A stretch of 64,000 nt of DNA, taken from the NCBI GenBank assembly GCA_907164885.2, contig OU015492.1, positions 197,349,460 through 197,413,459 on the forward strand, read 5' to 3'. Within the stretch, counting starts at the first letter, position 1; every line of letters begins with the position of its first letter. Position numbers and translations under genes: made by a program. Source of the DNA: Dolomedes plantarius (taxonomy: Eukaryota > Arthropoda > Arachnida > Araneae > Dolomedidae). The notes under the pieces were generated by a model. That model saw only the letters and a list, made by a program, of their open reading frames with translations. It had not been told where the DNA came from and did no database searches. Shown piece after piece: positions 54,120 through 64,000 of the stretch.

Positions 54120-55528
54120 CACTGATGGCCACCCAAATTGCAACACCAAGAAAGACAAGAGATATCACAACAAAATTTATTTTGTAGATAACATGTTGAC
54201 CAAGTATCAAATGGTTAAATTTATAGACTTCTGTGAAGTGTGGTTCCTGCCAAAATCAGTAGCCAGAGTAGCCGCCATTGTTGGAAATCACCGCTGCCAC
54301 ACGCCTCGGCATTGATTCAAAGAGACTTTGGATGAGTTCTTGGGGTACAGCAGACCAAGCAGCTTCCCCACGTTACCAAAGTTGATCTGCTGTGGCAGCT
54401 GGGGATGGAATCTGGGTCAATCGTAGAGCAACCATGGACCACGTGTTTTCTATCGGGGAAAGATCCGGAGAGCGAGGCGGTCAGGGAAGCAATTCAATCT
54501 GGCGATTGACGAAGAACCGTTGGACAATGGGTGCCACGTGTGGTCACGCATTATCCTGTGGAAATATGGCTGTGGGCAAGCCCTGAAGGTAAGGAAGGAC
54601 AACTGGCTCCAACACCTCGGAGATGTAGCGCTGGCTGTTTAAAGTACCGGCAATGCGTACTAGAGGTGTGCGAGAGTGATATCCAATACCGCCTCATACC
54701 ATAATACCCGGTGCAGGACCAGTGTGGCGGTGCATAACGCAGCTGTTCAGCATCCTCTCTTCACGGTGTCTCCAGACTCGAATGCGACTATCGTGGTGTT
54801 GCAGACAGAAGCGTGACTCGTCAGTAAAGATAATTTCATTCCATTCTGCCGTCCACATCCTTCTGTCATCGCACCATTGGCGGCGGAGACGTCTGTGGTT
54901 CTGCGTCAAGGGTAGACAAAGCAATGGCCGTCTTGAGGACAGACCACTCTGCTGTAAACGGCGTCGAATGGTACGCGCAGACACTGGATGATGCGTTACA
55001 GACTGCATGTGCTGTGCTATGGTTCGTGATGTGACTGAGCGATCCGTCACTGCTATGCGCACAATTTGCCTGTCATCACGTGAAGTGGTGCGCTGAGGTG
55101 GATGCGATCGAACACGCCGGTCCGTCGTACCCTCCTGTATCCAACGATCACATATCCGCATTACAGTTGTTTGGTTTCGTCCAACACGACTACCGATTTC
55201 CCTGAAAGATAATCCACAATCTCGGTAGGCCACTATCCTTCCTCTGTCGAACTCGGATACTTGATCAAAAGATGATCGCTGTTTTCGATGAGGCATAATT
55301 GATCGTTTTTTTTTGAAAAAACCACAAGAAAAACACAATTGCCGAACTTGAAATCGTCGAAATCTCCAAGCCTTAAATAGCGCTTTAAAGTGGCGCCACA
55401 GGCGCGTGATGTGCGTCTGCGCTGAAATTCTAATCATTTGCATATCTTACCTCCGCTAATGCATGTTGTAAATTTCATGTTATTTGCATGTTTCCTTCAG
55501 GGTGTTGCATTTACAGTGGCCAGCAGTG
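54120..55528 (-). mobile_element. Tc1-like element, full length, inactive
   Basis: The ends CACTGATGGCCACCCAAATT and CAGTGGCCAGCAGTG are inverted, with TA at 54118-54119 and 55529-55530. 1409 bp. Transposase on the minus strand has in-frame stops. Confidence 0.9.
54160..55293 (-). pseudogene. Tc1-like transposase with three TGA stops
   Basis: It starts MPHRKQRSSFDQVSEFDRGR. Two HTH regions (GLSFREIGSRVGRNQTTVMR; SARTIRRRLQQSGLSS) are followed by IIFTDESRF (first Asp), FPQDNA*PHVAP (second Asp) and SPDLSPIENTW (final Glu). TGA codons replace the Trp after GIMV, the Arg after QDNA and the Trp after LLP. No frameshift was noted. Nuclear cut-and-paste transposase when intact. Confidence 0.88.
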
Positions 55529-56500
55529 TATATTTACACTTGGTTTTAATTTTAATATAACTTTGTTTAAACCTTTAAATGCGTTTTCTGCATGATGGGT
55601 TTTTTTCACCATTTCTCGATTTTAAATTGTTAAAAGTCAAGAACCGTTAAAGATAAATGATTAAAACTTGGAACATTTCTTTTTCAATTATTTTACTTTA
55701 ATTTTGATTCAGCAAATTTGAAAAATATATTTACTTTTAAAAACATGATTTTTTTAAAAATAAGTTACACTATTTTTTTAAAGTTTTTTCGTTAAATATT
55801 TTAAATTTTTTTAAAATTAATATTTTAAAAAATGCTAAATTAAAATTAAAGCTTATATATTTCTGTTTAATTAAATGAAAAAAAATTGAAATTCGACAGA
55901 TAATATTTCGAGTTATAACGATTTTAAATTACCCCACTTTTTTTAAATTTAAAATTTAAAAAAAATTTTAAACTTTATGAGAAGTTTTATGATGTGATTT
56001 TGTTTACAAATTATATAGTTAACCATCACAAAAAATTCCAAGTTTTAACTGAATAAATAAAAAAAAAAATAAATGTGTCCCGGACCCCCTTAAATGTGAA
56101 TAAAAAATACATATTGTTAGTTTTTCTTCTGGACTAATACTGTTCCTGATAGTTGTATCCGGCTTTCTTAAATTTTCTTCCACTCTTTTTAATAGATTAT
56201 CAAATGTAAGTATCATCATTTGAAACTAATTGAAAAATTTCGATTCATCTCTTCTTAATTGAATCATAAGCGTTTCAAGAGATCCCAGACAATATCTGTC
56301 CCTCACAATAGGATGTACCCAATATGTTCTATAATTTTTTATATTTTTTTGCTTCAACGACGGCGGTACCAGTACATTACAAGAAAATTTACATCCATCC
56401 TGCAAAGTGAACTACACTGCAATGATTGCACAGGGGTTCTGTGCGGACGGGGAAACCGTATACGGTAAATGAAAAACCAAATCGTGTGAACAAAACTTTC

Positions 56501-56685
56501 GGGCCTGTTCACATAGAAGTCCGTTGCGTTGCGTTAAGAAAAGATGACGTTGAGACGAAAATAAACCAATCATAGGCGTTAAAAATTTCATCGCTAATCA
56601 TTTGTAGGCCTATGATTGGTTTATTTTCGTCTCAACGACATATTTTCCTTAACGCAACGCAACGGACTCCTATGTGAACAGGCCC
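56501..56685. mobile_element. Foldback (palindromic) Harbinger-type MITE, copy 3
   Basis: The ends GGGCCTGTTCACATAGAAGT and ACTCCTATGTGAACAGGCCC, with TTC at 56498-56500 and 56686-56688. Nearly the whole 185 bp is an inverted repeat with arms of about 75-80 bp (TGAGACGAAAATAAACCAAT mirrored by ATTGGTTTATTTTCGTCTCA). Confidence 0.82.
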
Positions 56686-57239
56686 TTCGGCTGACACCGA
56701 AACGATCATAAAGCCGAAACCGTATCGTGTGTAAGAGGCCTAACGCTGACGCTGGCGAATTCTATGTGAACAGGCCCTTAGACGCATTATAGTACATTAA
56801 ATACAATGCAGTTCTATATGAAGAATTTTTCTATATTTTTTATCATGTTGGAATTTTTTCCGTTATTACACAGCCCACAATGAAGAAAATGACCCCTTAC
56901 TGAATTACGAAATTGCAAGCGAAGTTATAACAAAAACGCAAGGAGAATATCATTGCGGTATATTGCAGTTGTATGCAGTTGATTTCCATTAACTACTGGA
57001 GTAAAGAACACTTTCGTAAAGGAAATAGAAGTGTAGAATGAGAATTGAACCCAAGTAGCTCGAAAATATTATAAAACGTTGAGACAACGTTTCTTGAAAT
57101 GGTAAGAAACCATTGTTTAAAAATAAATAGTAATTATGGTAAATGTTTCCTGTCATAAAATTCAAAGTTGAATACTCGTTACAAAGAAATGATTGCTCAA
57201 CTATTTGAAAATATTCACACGTGTGTTTTGTTTAAGTTG

Positions 57240-57404
57240 CAGTGGCGTAGAGAGGGAGGTTCAAAGGGGGTCTATCATGCCCTGGAAGCCACTCACAGAG
57301 GGGCGCCAATATAGGGTCTATACATTATATTACTATATGTTTTCGGGAGGGGGGGCAAAAAAGGTATTGTGGCCCGGGCGCCAGTTATGCTCGCTACGCA
57401 ACTG
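57240..57404. mobile_element. hAT-type MITE copy A
   Basis: The ends CAGTGGCGTAGAGAGGGAGG and GCTCGCTACGCAACTG, with the perfect 8-bp duplication TTAAGTTG at 57232-57239 and 57405-57412. Confidence 0.85.
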
Positions 57405-57818
57405 TTAAGTTGCATGCAAAATAATTACCGACCATCATAATGGCATGTCTTAAAGGTACTTTAAACAAAAAAATTATTTTCTCGACAGTTTTAATACTTA
57501 TTTTCAATGATTTAAAAGCTTTTCAAAATGGTTTTAAACCCTTTAAATTATTATAAAATCAAGAGGTTTAATTTTTTGCAGCCCTAAAAGAAAATGATTT
57601 ATGCATTATACAGTGAGGAGACGAATTCCCCACTCCTACTACCTCTCGCATTCCTATATTAAATCATAAAACTCCAAAAAGTTCACTAGCTACAACTTGC
57701 GTAGAATAGAGAATTTTCTATCTTTAAGGAGACAATTCGAATCCCCAAATGCCTTCTATTATTCTGAAGCCGGAATATTTGGAGTTATGATTATTTATTC
57801 ATTTATTTAGTTTTGCTC

Positions 57819-58179
57819 CCGTAGCGTAGCGAGGGGTGTGGATCAAGGGGGTCTATCATGCCCCGGGCGCCAGTGGCGTAGCGAGGGGTGGGCAAGGGGA
57901 TCTATCATGCCCCAGGCGCCACTCGCACAGGGGCGCCAAGTGGTCCTTTTCACTAATTCTATATATTATATTACTATATGTTTTTCGAAAAGGGGGGCGC
58001 CAAAAAGGTATCGTTCACCGGGCGCCAGTTATGCTTGCTGCGTCGCTGCCAGACGCAACTCGCAGAGGGGCGCCAAATGGCCTAATTCTAATTCTATATA
58101 TTATATTACTATATGTTTTTCGGGGGAGCGCCAAAAAGGTATCGTGCACCGGGCGCCAGTTATGCTCGCTACGCCACTG
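57819..58179. mobile_element. hAT-type MITE copy B, tandem dimer/trimer
   Basis: The same family as copy A, with two to three overlapping units (restarts near 57869 and 58043, each with caggcgcc...aggggcgcc blocks). It closes with CTCGCTACGCCACTG. Flanks TTTTGCTC (57811-57818) and TTTTGGTC (58180-58187) form one 8-bp duplication with a mismatch. Confidence 0.75.
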
Positions 58180-58187
58180 TTTTGGTC

Positions 58188-59104
58188 GTTGAGTGGGTGA
58201 TACCTTAACAAACTACGAAAATGAACGGCCCGTGTCCTTTTAGGAAGTGTTTCGGTCCAGGAAATGTTATCGTTCGAAAACCCATTTAAGTCGAAATTTT
58301 CTGTCGATCCTCTTGAAAGGTGCTGGTATACATGGTTTGATCTTGCATAAGTCCTAAGAGAGCTTTGTTGGGCTCAAATTCTCTTGATAATTTAGATCAT
58401 TTTAGCTTAAGAATGTGTAATTAAAATCGGTGGTTTTCCTTAAATCAATGTAATTTGATTGTATGTCCCATTATGAGAAAATTAACAAAGAAATCAAGCA
58501 GTATATATGCGATTAACCGATATGCCAATCTTCTTACTATTTTGTGCTGTCACAGTCTTTCTTTAAGATTATAATCAATAAAATCAAAGATTAGAGAAAT
58601 ATTTATAGAAATTCTAAAGCAATTCTAAGGAAATAACATGAAAACATTTAGATTGATTCAGGGTTACAACGCAAATATTTTTAAACTCAGAAAGTTAGAC
58701 ATATGAAAGTTCTATTAAGCGATTTAAACATTATAAAATCTTGGAAAATATTGTATTCGTAAATCTAGGGAAGTAGAAATTTAAACTACGAAAATTTTCG
58801 GACATTCCGACTGGTTCAGGGAAATTTCGACAGATCGTCGACAGACACGGGTTGGAGCGACTCGTCCCCCAGTGAACCAGCTGGTAGTTGATTTACGGAA
58901 ATGAAATAAAGGTCTGACACCTAAGTAGAGAGTTGTCTTGAATTAGCTGGCAGTCGTATGGTGAATTGTGTTTAGTGTCTGGTCGGAGTGTGCATTTGTG
59001 TACGAGTTTCAGAACCCTTTTTGTTGTCCTACTGTCTTTAAATATCTCAGGAAGTTTGGCACGGGCATTTATTTGCCACGTGTTTTCTTCAACGGAGGGT
59101 CTTT
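58188..59104. other. Intergenic, no gene seen
   Basis: Mixed AT-rich and more even composition. No coding signature, and no repeat ends recognised. Confidence 0.45.
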
Positions 59105-59180
59105 AGCTATGGTCGGTTTTCGAACCTGGGCATGCTGAGTAGAAGGGTTGGCGCGCTGTCACGTTAACCAAACAACTTTT
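59105..59180 (-). repeat. tRNA-like sequence (SINE head or pseudogene)
   Basis: The minus strand holds CCAGGTTCGAAAACCGACC with a good box B (GGTTCGAAAACC, 59126-59115). A weaker box A-like TTTGGTTAACGTGACAGC lies 5' of it. Boundaries are unclear. Confidence 0.5.
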
Positions 59181-59751
59181 CGGGTGAACGCAACAGATTA
59201 ACCCTTATAAAACGATGTAAAGCAAATTACTGTAAATGCATCAGCTAACGTAGAAATTAGGCATCTTATTCATAAATAACAGCATATATTTTCCTTTGAC
59301 CCTCGGAGTTGCAACCAATAAAGCTTCAGTGATCCTGGTGATGAAGGGGGCCCTGGTTTACAGGCCAACATGTGTTTTCATATCTTTAATTTCTCTTGTT
59401 CAATAAAGAATATACAGTATAATTTAATTTTTCTAAATATTTAAAAAATAAATTTATTTTTATGTTTTTGGTCTGTATTTTAGGAATGATAAAATGTACT
59501 ATCAAAATGCTTTTAAAGACCTACTGGGCTACACTCAAAGCGACAAATTGTCTTATTGTAAGTTGCCAAACAAATTAAAAATTTCCCTTGAAAGATCACT
59601 CTTACTTGTAACACAGCTGTTTTACATAGTACTAAATTTTTTTTAAAAACTTGAATAAAATAATTTTGCTTGTTTTACTCGTTATTTTGGTCTTTACTTT
59701 AATATTTCAACACAAAAACAGTTCGATTCCCGCTGGTTTTAAAAATATATA

Positions 59752-60774
59752 CAGTGGAATCTCGATCGATCGTTCCCCGAATGATCGTTTTCCCGTATGT
59801 ATCGTTTATTTCACCCAGTCCCGAATAAATTCCATAGAAAACAAGCAAAAACAGACCGCATGAATCGTTCCTCGATCCATCGTTTTCCCGCAGTATTCGT
59901 TCAGAATATTGCAGCTTTAAATTAATTTATCGGATCGATCGTTTTTTCATAATAACTGAACCAGAAATATAAATGTCTGGATTGAGCTAGAATGACGCTC
60001 TAATTAAACAATGAGCAGAACATTTGAGATGCACGCTCTCGTATTTTTGTTCTCTCCTGTTTAGCCTGGTTTCGCGTTATTGTGCCACTCCCCTTTATTT
60101 GTTCGTCGTTGGTGTTTCTTAAATATTTAGCCCCTGGAGTATCCTATTTTCGGCAACTGATTCCAAATTCTCCGACAATTCAACATTTCTGTTCTTATCT
60201 ACAATGGCTCACAGTCAGCCAACCTGAGCGGTTCCTGCTGCCCTCTGGCTTTTCTTTTGTAGCCGATTGAGGGTTTCACCCGGAAGGCGGACCTTCCTGG
60301 TGGCCTCATGTCGGACCCCATCCAGTGCAATGGAATGGTTCTAGTTGCAAACGATTCACGGCTGCCGCTTCTTTATACTGTCACACAATAACCGATACTG
60401 AAAAGAATGCAATTTGCAACACCGAAAAAATATTGTTTACTTGTGGAGAGAAAACCGACAAGAAACAAACGAAGATTAAAGACTTTTATTTGAATCAAAA
60501 TTCCTGTGTATCTATGTGTATTTCTTTTTTTTTATTATTAGTATTATCTTAGAATTCAGTAATTTTATCTTTATTGTGATTCTTCACTTTGCAATTTTAT
60601 CTTCAATTACACTACAGGTATGTATGTATTTATGTATGTGACTAAATATATTTTAGGGATATCAAACTTAAGGTATGTTAATACTTTTTTGTATGTTCCC
60701 GCATCTATCGTTTTCCCGCATCCATCATTTAGTTCAATCAGTCCCTTCGAAAACGATAGATCGAGATTCCACTG
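59752..60774. mobile_element. Tigger/pogo-like element, degenerate
   Basis: The ends CAGTGGAATCTCGATCGATC and GATAGATCGAGATTCCACTG are inverted repeats, with inner copies of cgatccatcgttttcccgca. The left flank is TA; the right TA is lost. The + strand near 60460-60490 (KKQTKIKDFY) could be a Tigger C terminus. Confidence 0.7.
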
Positions 60775-61489
60775 AAATTGTTATTCCTGTAATAGGTTTC
60801 CAAGGCACCAAATGAGACCCTCCATGGCTACGTAGTGGTCTTCCGGGTATGGATTCCCACCGGCGGGGTTAGACCGCAGACGATGGCTGCTTCGCGGAAG
60901 CATAAAAACAAGCCCCTGGCACCCGCACGTCAGGGCCATAGAGACAGAGGGGCAGAATCGTGCACCGCTCAAATTCGCTGACTGAAAGGCCATTTAAGAT
61001 AACAAGAGGAGAATTTAGAATAACATAAATTTAGAAAAAAGAGGCTGAAAATGGATGTTCTAGAGCAGGGTGTGAGGAATACCGAGTTAAATGCCATTTT
61101 ATCAACCTAGAACCAGCTTTTTTAAACACATATATTTTATTCCCAAAATAGAGCACAGCACAGACAAGTACAGGACGACTATATTACAGGTAGAAGAACA
61201 TTATTTACATGAAAAGATATAATAACATCGTAACGTTCCGAAAAACATACCAGACACGTTATAGAACACGTTATACATACGAAACATACCAGAGTCTACA
61301 ACAACCTCCGAACTTTCTTTCTAAGAATATATCAGACACGACCGGAGTCTACGATCACCTCCGTCGTTATGCGTAAGAGCGTATCAGACACGTCTGGAAT
61401 ATGTAACAACCTCCAGCGTTCGGCGTAGTACCTCTTACCTTGCGATAGATGGTGTTATCGCGCCTGTGATGTTATTTCGCCTGCCTCTA
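60775..61489. other. Intergenic, possible unidentified repeats
   Basis: The GC-rich stretch at 60800-60980 and the repeated catacCAGACACG/tcagacacg blocks at 61240-61400 suggest decayed repeats. No family recognised. Confidence 0.4.
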
Positions 61490-61640
61490 CATAGGGGCCT
61501 CTAAACTACGGCCCATGGGTCAACACCGGCCCGCGAGCACCACTAATCCGACCCGCGTTAGCCGCCGGACATGCCCGGTATCTGGCCCGCCATATTTTAT
61601 TTTGATTACAGGGTAAAATTTACAATGTAAGTAAATCATA
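61490..61640 (+). mobile_element. hAT element 5' end (Charlie-like)
   Basis: CATAGGGGCCTCTAAACTAC followed by GGCCCATGGGTCAACACCGG resembles the standard hAT terminus (CAGGGGTCTCCAAACTACGG type). The partner end was not identified with confidence. Confidence 0.5.
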
Positions 61641-62479
61641 CAAAATAATATGTTTTTATTTAACGACCAATTAAGAATCACAATAACTAACATATATAGT
61701 GAAATTGAAGATTTTAACTGTAATTAATGATAAGACATTTATCCTAAAAACTTACAATAAGTTACATACATCGGTAATTTGCATATGAAATTAAACATTA
61801 TAATTGTCATTAATGAGATTTATGTAGCTGTAACTTTCCACTTACAATTGTTTGCAGATGTGGATTAAGTTTACTAGTGGAAATGTTTACTAGTCCCGAA
61901 ATGAACCTTTGCGCGTAATTAAAAACTACAGTATGTTGGTATGATGAGCTAGCTAGCTAGGTCTTGGCTCTTGAGACTTAGTGGAGGAGTCAGAGGGGCC
62001 CTTAGGATAAATGGTGTGGATACTCCTGCTCTGTGGGCTAGCAAAAAGAAGTACCCAACGACAAACAATTAGTAAAGGTGGCGCGAAAACGCGAGACCTG
62101 AAAAACACAACAAACAATAATAAAATTTAGCAGTATCGAAGCTACGACTATCTAGTAACCAACTCAGCCTAAAATGGTATATGGTCAAACCTATAATAGG
62201 TTTAAAGATTTCCACGATTTTTAAAGAAACGGAAATATACGTGCAGCTGTGTAAAAGAGCAGAACTAAAGTCCTAAATTTTAGATAGTTTTATGACTCAG
62301 CTGGCTTATTTCCTCCTAAATATCAGAAATCGAAGGCTGCCAGAGCTCCCTTTTCTTGTGATCTATCTTACAATAGCTAATTGTCACATAATTAAGAATT
62401 AAGAATTTACACACACATGTATATATATATTTTATCACACTAGTCATAACTTAAGGGCATTCTAGCTGAGGCACAACTG

Positions 62480-63332
62480 CTTACCGTCATATAATATAGA
62501 TGTTAAATCGCATGCAACTGGTAACTGCTTCTTTGGGCAAACCCGTCTTAAGTGTTTTGCATCTTGAAAGACAGATACCATATCGAGCTCTACAGGAACG
62601 CTGTCCAAGGAAACTTTTAAACCATTTAAACATATTGGAATGGATTCCAAAGTCACAGAACTTTAGAAGCAGGTTTTCTCTCCAAGCGACATCGTACGCC
62701 GACTTCAGATCCACAAGAACCACAGTCATTATTTGTCTCTTGTTGAGGGCATCCTTAACTGCCTGACTTAAAAGTGCCACATGATTCCCAGTAGATTTGA
62801 ACTGTCTAAAACCAGCCTGTTCACTAACCAATAGCCTGTTATTTTCCAGATGCCAGTTAAGTCTCCTGGAACAGGAGACTACCATACAGGATACTATCCA
62901 TGCATAGTCTTGCACAGGAAGCTAATAAGCGAGACTGGTCTGTCACTCAGGACATCACATGCTTTTTATAATCTTTTTTTATGAATAGGAATGATGACGG
63001 ATTTACGCCACTGAGAAGGAAAATCTCCAGTTTCCCAAATCAAGTTGAACAATCTCAAAACGGGTTTTCTAGCACGAGGTCCTAAGTACATGGGAAATTC
63101 AGGGTGGATACCATCTTCTCCTGGGGATTTGCCATTTTTAAGACATCTTAAAGTTGTGTCAAATTTAAAGGGAGAAAATTTGGTCTTGAAAATCGGTATT
63201 GAATTTGGAGAAGGGGCTCTTTCTCCCTGGACTTGATTATAAAGTTTTCCCCCAGCTTTAGATCTCGTTCTGGCAAAGTCAGATCTATGCTGTTTACTCG
63301 AGAAATAGTGTACAAATGCGTTGTCTGCAGTG
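62480..63332 (-). pseudogene. LINE reverse transcriptase fragment (jockey/CR1-like)
   Basis: On the minus strand: LRCLKNGKSPGEDGIHPEFP, then WETGDFPSQWRKSVIIPIHK, a frameshift, NNRLLVSEQAGFRQFKSTGN, MTVVLVDLKSAYDVAWRENL and LLKFCDFGIHSNMFKWFKSF, ending TGLPKEAVTSCMRFNIYI. These are the early motifs of the RT domain of jockey-type LINEs, in correct order. The catalytic YADD block is absent because the copy ends near 62480. It is cut on its 5' side by the hAT MITE at 63333. Confidence 0.85.
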
Positions 63333-63427
63333 CAGTAGCGTGGGGTGGGCAAGGGGGTCTATCATGCCCCGGGCGCCACTCTAACAGGGGCGCCAAATGG
63401 TCCTTTTCACTAACTCTATATACTATA
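63333..63427. mobile_element. hAT-type MITE copy C, truncated by Helitron
   Basis: CAGTAGCGTGGGGTGGGCAA begins it. The text ctatcatgccccgggcgcca and ggcgccaaatggtccttttc aligns with copies A and B up to ctatatactata, where the Helitron starts. Confidence 0.8.
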
Positions 63428-64000
63428 CTAGCTGAAAACCCGCACTTCGCTACGGAGTACATTCAAAGTAAATACAACGGTCAATGTATGCAATTAATGC
63501 CAAAAAAATATGTTTATATATTTATAATAAATACGACGATCAATATAAACAATTGATGTAGAAAAAAATATATATATTTATAAAAAAATCGTAAGGGATA
63601 TTTTTATAGACAAAATAATGTCCAATCGTCTGCCGCATTAGAAAGAAAAAAAATATTTTTTGTCTATTTAGTTGTTATGCACGTGACGATAAATTTATTG
63701 AAAGTACCAGAAAAAGAAATCACCTGATCGGCATTTAATAAATTAAATTGTAAAAATGAATCTCTAAAAATTCACCAAAAATCAGAAAATGGAGGTAAAG
63801 ATTCGAAAAAGATTTCATCTTAAAGGAATTTTTAGGATCTTTCTCGTGATATAAATTTTATAACCCTCAAATTATTATTTTAAATGCAAATTTAAAAAAA
63901 AGTTACTAAAACAGCTTAAAAATTTAATTTAAAAAAAAACCTAAGAAGAATTTTTCAAAAATCTCTCTTAGTGTACCCCTACACTATAAGAAGAATCGCC
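63428..64000 (-). mobile_element. Helitron, minus strand, runs off the window
   Basis: The reverse complement ends actccgtagcgaagtgcggg, then ttttcagCTAG: the Helitron 3' hairpin and CTAG. The body matches 14640-15270 through to gaagaatcgcc at the window edge. The 5' end should be about 70 bases outside the window. Confidence 0.85.

Larger units (their letters stand above)
52763..56740. mobile_element. Harbinger derivative B, interrupted by LINE tail, Tc1 and a foldback MITE
   Basis: It begins GTCTTCGTACACACGATATG, ends cgtatcgtgtgtaagaggcc, and is followed by TAA. Its arms align with derivative A (52770-53160 with 51390-51795; 55535-56735 with 51940-52755). The interior is interrupted at 53160-55530 and 56501-56685. 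Confidence 0.75.
50877..56777. mobile_element. Ancestral Harbinger-type MITE split by stacked insertions
   Basis: Pieces at 50877-50974, 51158-51198 and 56741-56777 together match the length and order of the roughly 180-bp family (gnnctTGTTCA... left half; aggtctgtgatttgttt... middle; taacgctgacgct...gaacaggccc right end). All DNA between them appears to be later insertions at TTA/TAA sites. Confidence 0.6.

Noticed and set aside
57836..58200. Two 118-120 codon ORFs in different frames at the hAT MITE
   Set aside because: They are shadows of the tandem MITE repeats (same text in two frames), with no protein-like features.
61490..62030. Complete hAT element with right end at ctcctg near 62029
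   Set aside because: The proposed right end is only weakly complementary and the flanking 8-mers do not match.

Overview
This window is AT-rich animal nuclear DNA with large introns and a heavy load of DNA transposons (mariner, Tc1, pogo/Tigger, piggyBac, PIF/Harbinger, hAT, Helitron), tRNA-derived SINEs and LINE fragments. Split genes with GT-AG introns, the repeat repertoire and the protein sequences suggest an arthropod. A chelicerate such as a spider would fit, but the species cannot be fixed from sequence alone.

Two host genes are supported, placed tail to tail. On the + strand, positions 18-17478 carry the last eleven exons of an RPGRIP1L/RPGRIP1-like ciliary transition-zone gene: a low-complexity linker followed by the C-terminal C2-like RPGR-interacting domain. 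Its 5' part lies outside the window. On the - strand, 47810-27046 carries an apparently complete gene for mitochondrial ClpX. Its eleven exons join with consistent phases into 605 codons plus a stop. The protein has a basic N terminus, a four-cysteine zinc finger, Walker A and B motifs, a pore loop, an LGF loop for the peptidase, an arginine finger and sensor 2. The two genes act in unrelated processes (cilia; mitochondrial proteolysis and protein remodelling).

Almost everything else is mobile DNA or featureless AT-rich sequence. In the RPGRIP1L introns: a TTAA MITE (3741-4013), foldback and hAT MITEs, a SINE with a 14-bp target duplication (7929-8161), a pogo remnant, a three-level nest (10408-12534), a TIR element carrying an arthropod repeat protein (13208-14384) and a Helitron (14573-16046). 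Between the genes: a mariner (19695-21011) and a mariner deletion derivative. In the ClpX introns: several MITEs, a SINE, a pogo element with a solo LTR in its ORF (30771-32462), and a piggyBac (41525-45459) split by a PIF/Harbinger element (43184-44953).

Upstream of ClpX the DNA is accessory. A stack at 50877-56780 consists of Harbinger-type MITEs, two larger Harbinger derivatives, a LINE tail and a Tc1 element, apparently all inside one ancestral MITE. Then come hAT MITEs (one a dimer), a Tigger-like element, a hAT end, and a LINE / hAT MITE / Helitron nest at the right edge.

I saw no operon, CRISPR array, defence island or new multi-gene system. The unusual content is the precision with which the nested insertions can be ordered, plus a few element-derived small ORFs that keep DNA-binding domains without a catalytic core. 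All translations, alignments and family calls were made by eye.
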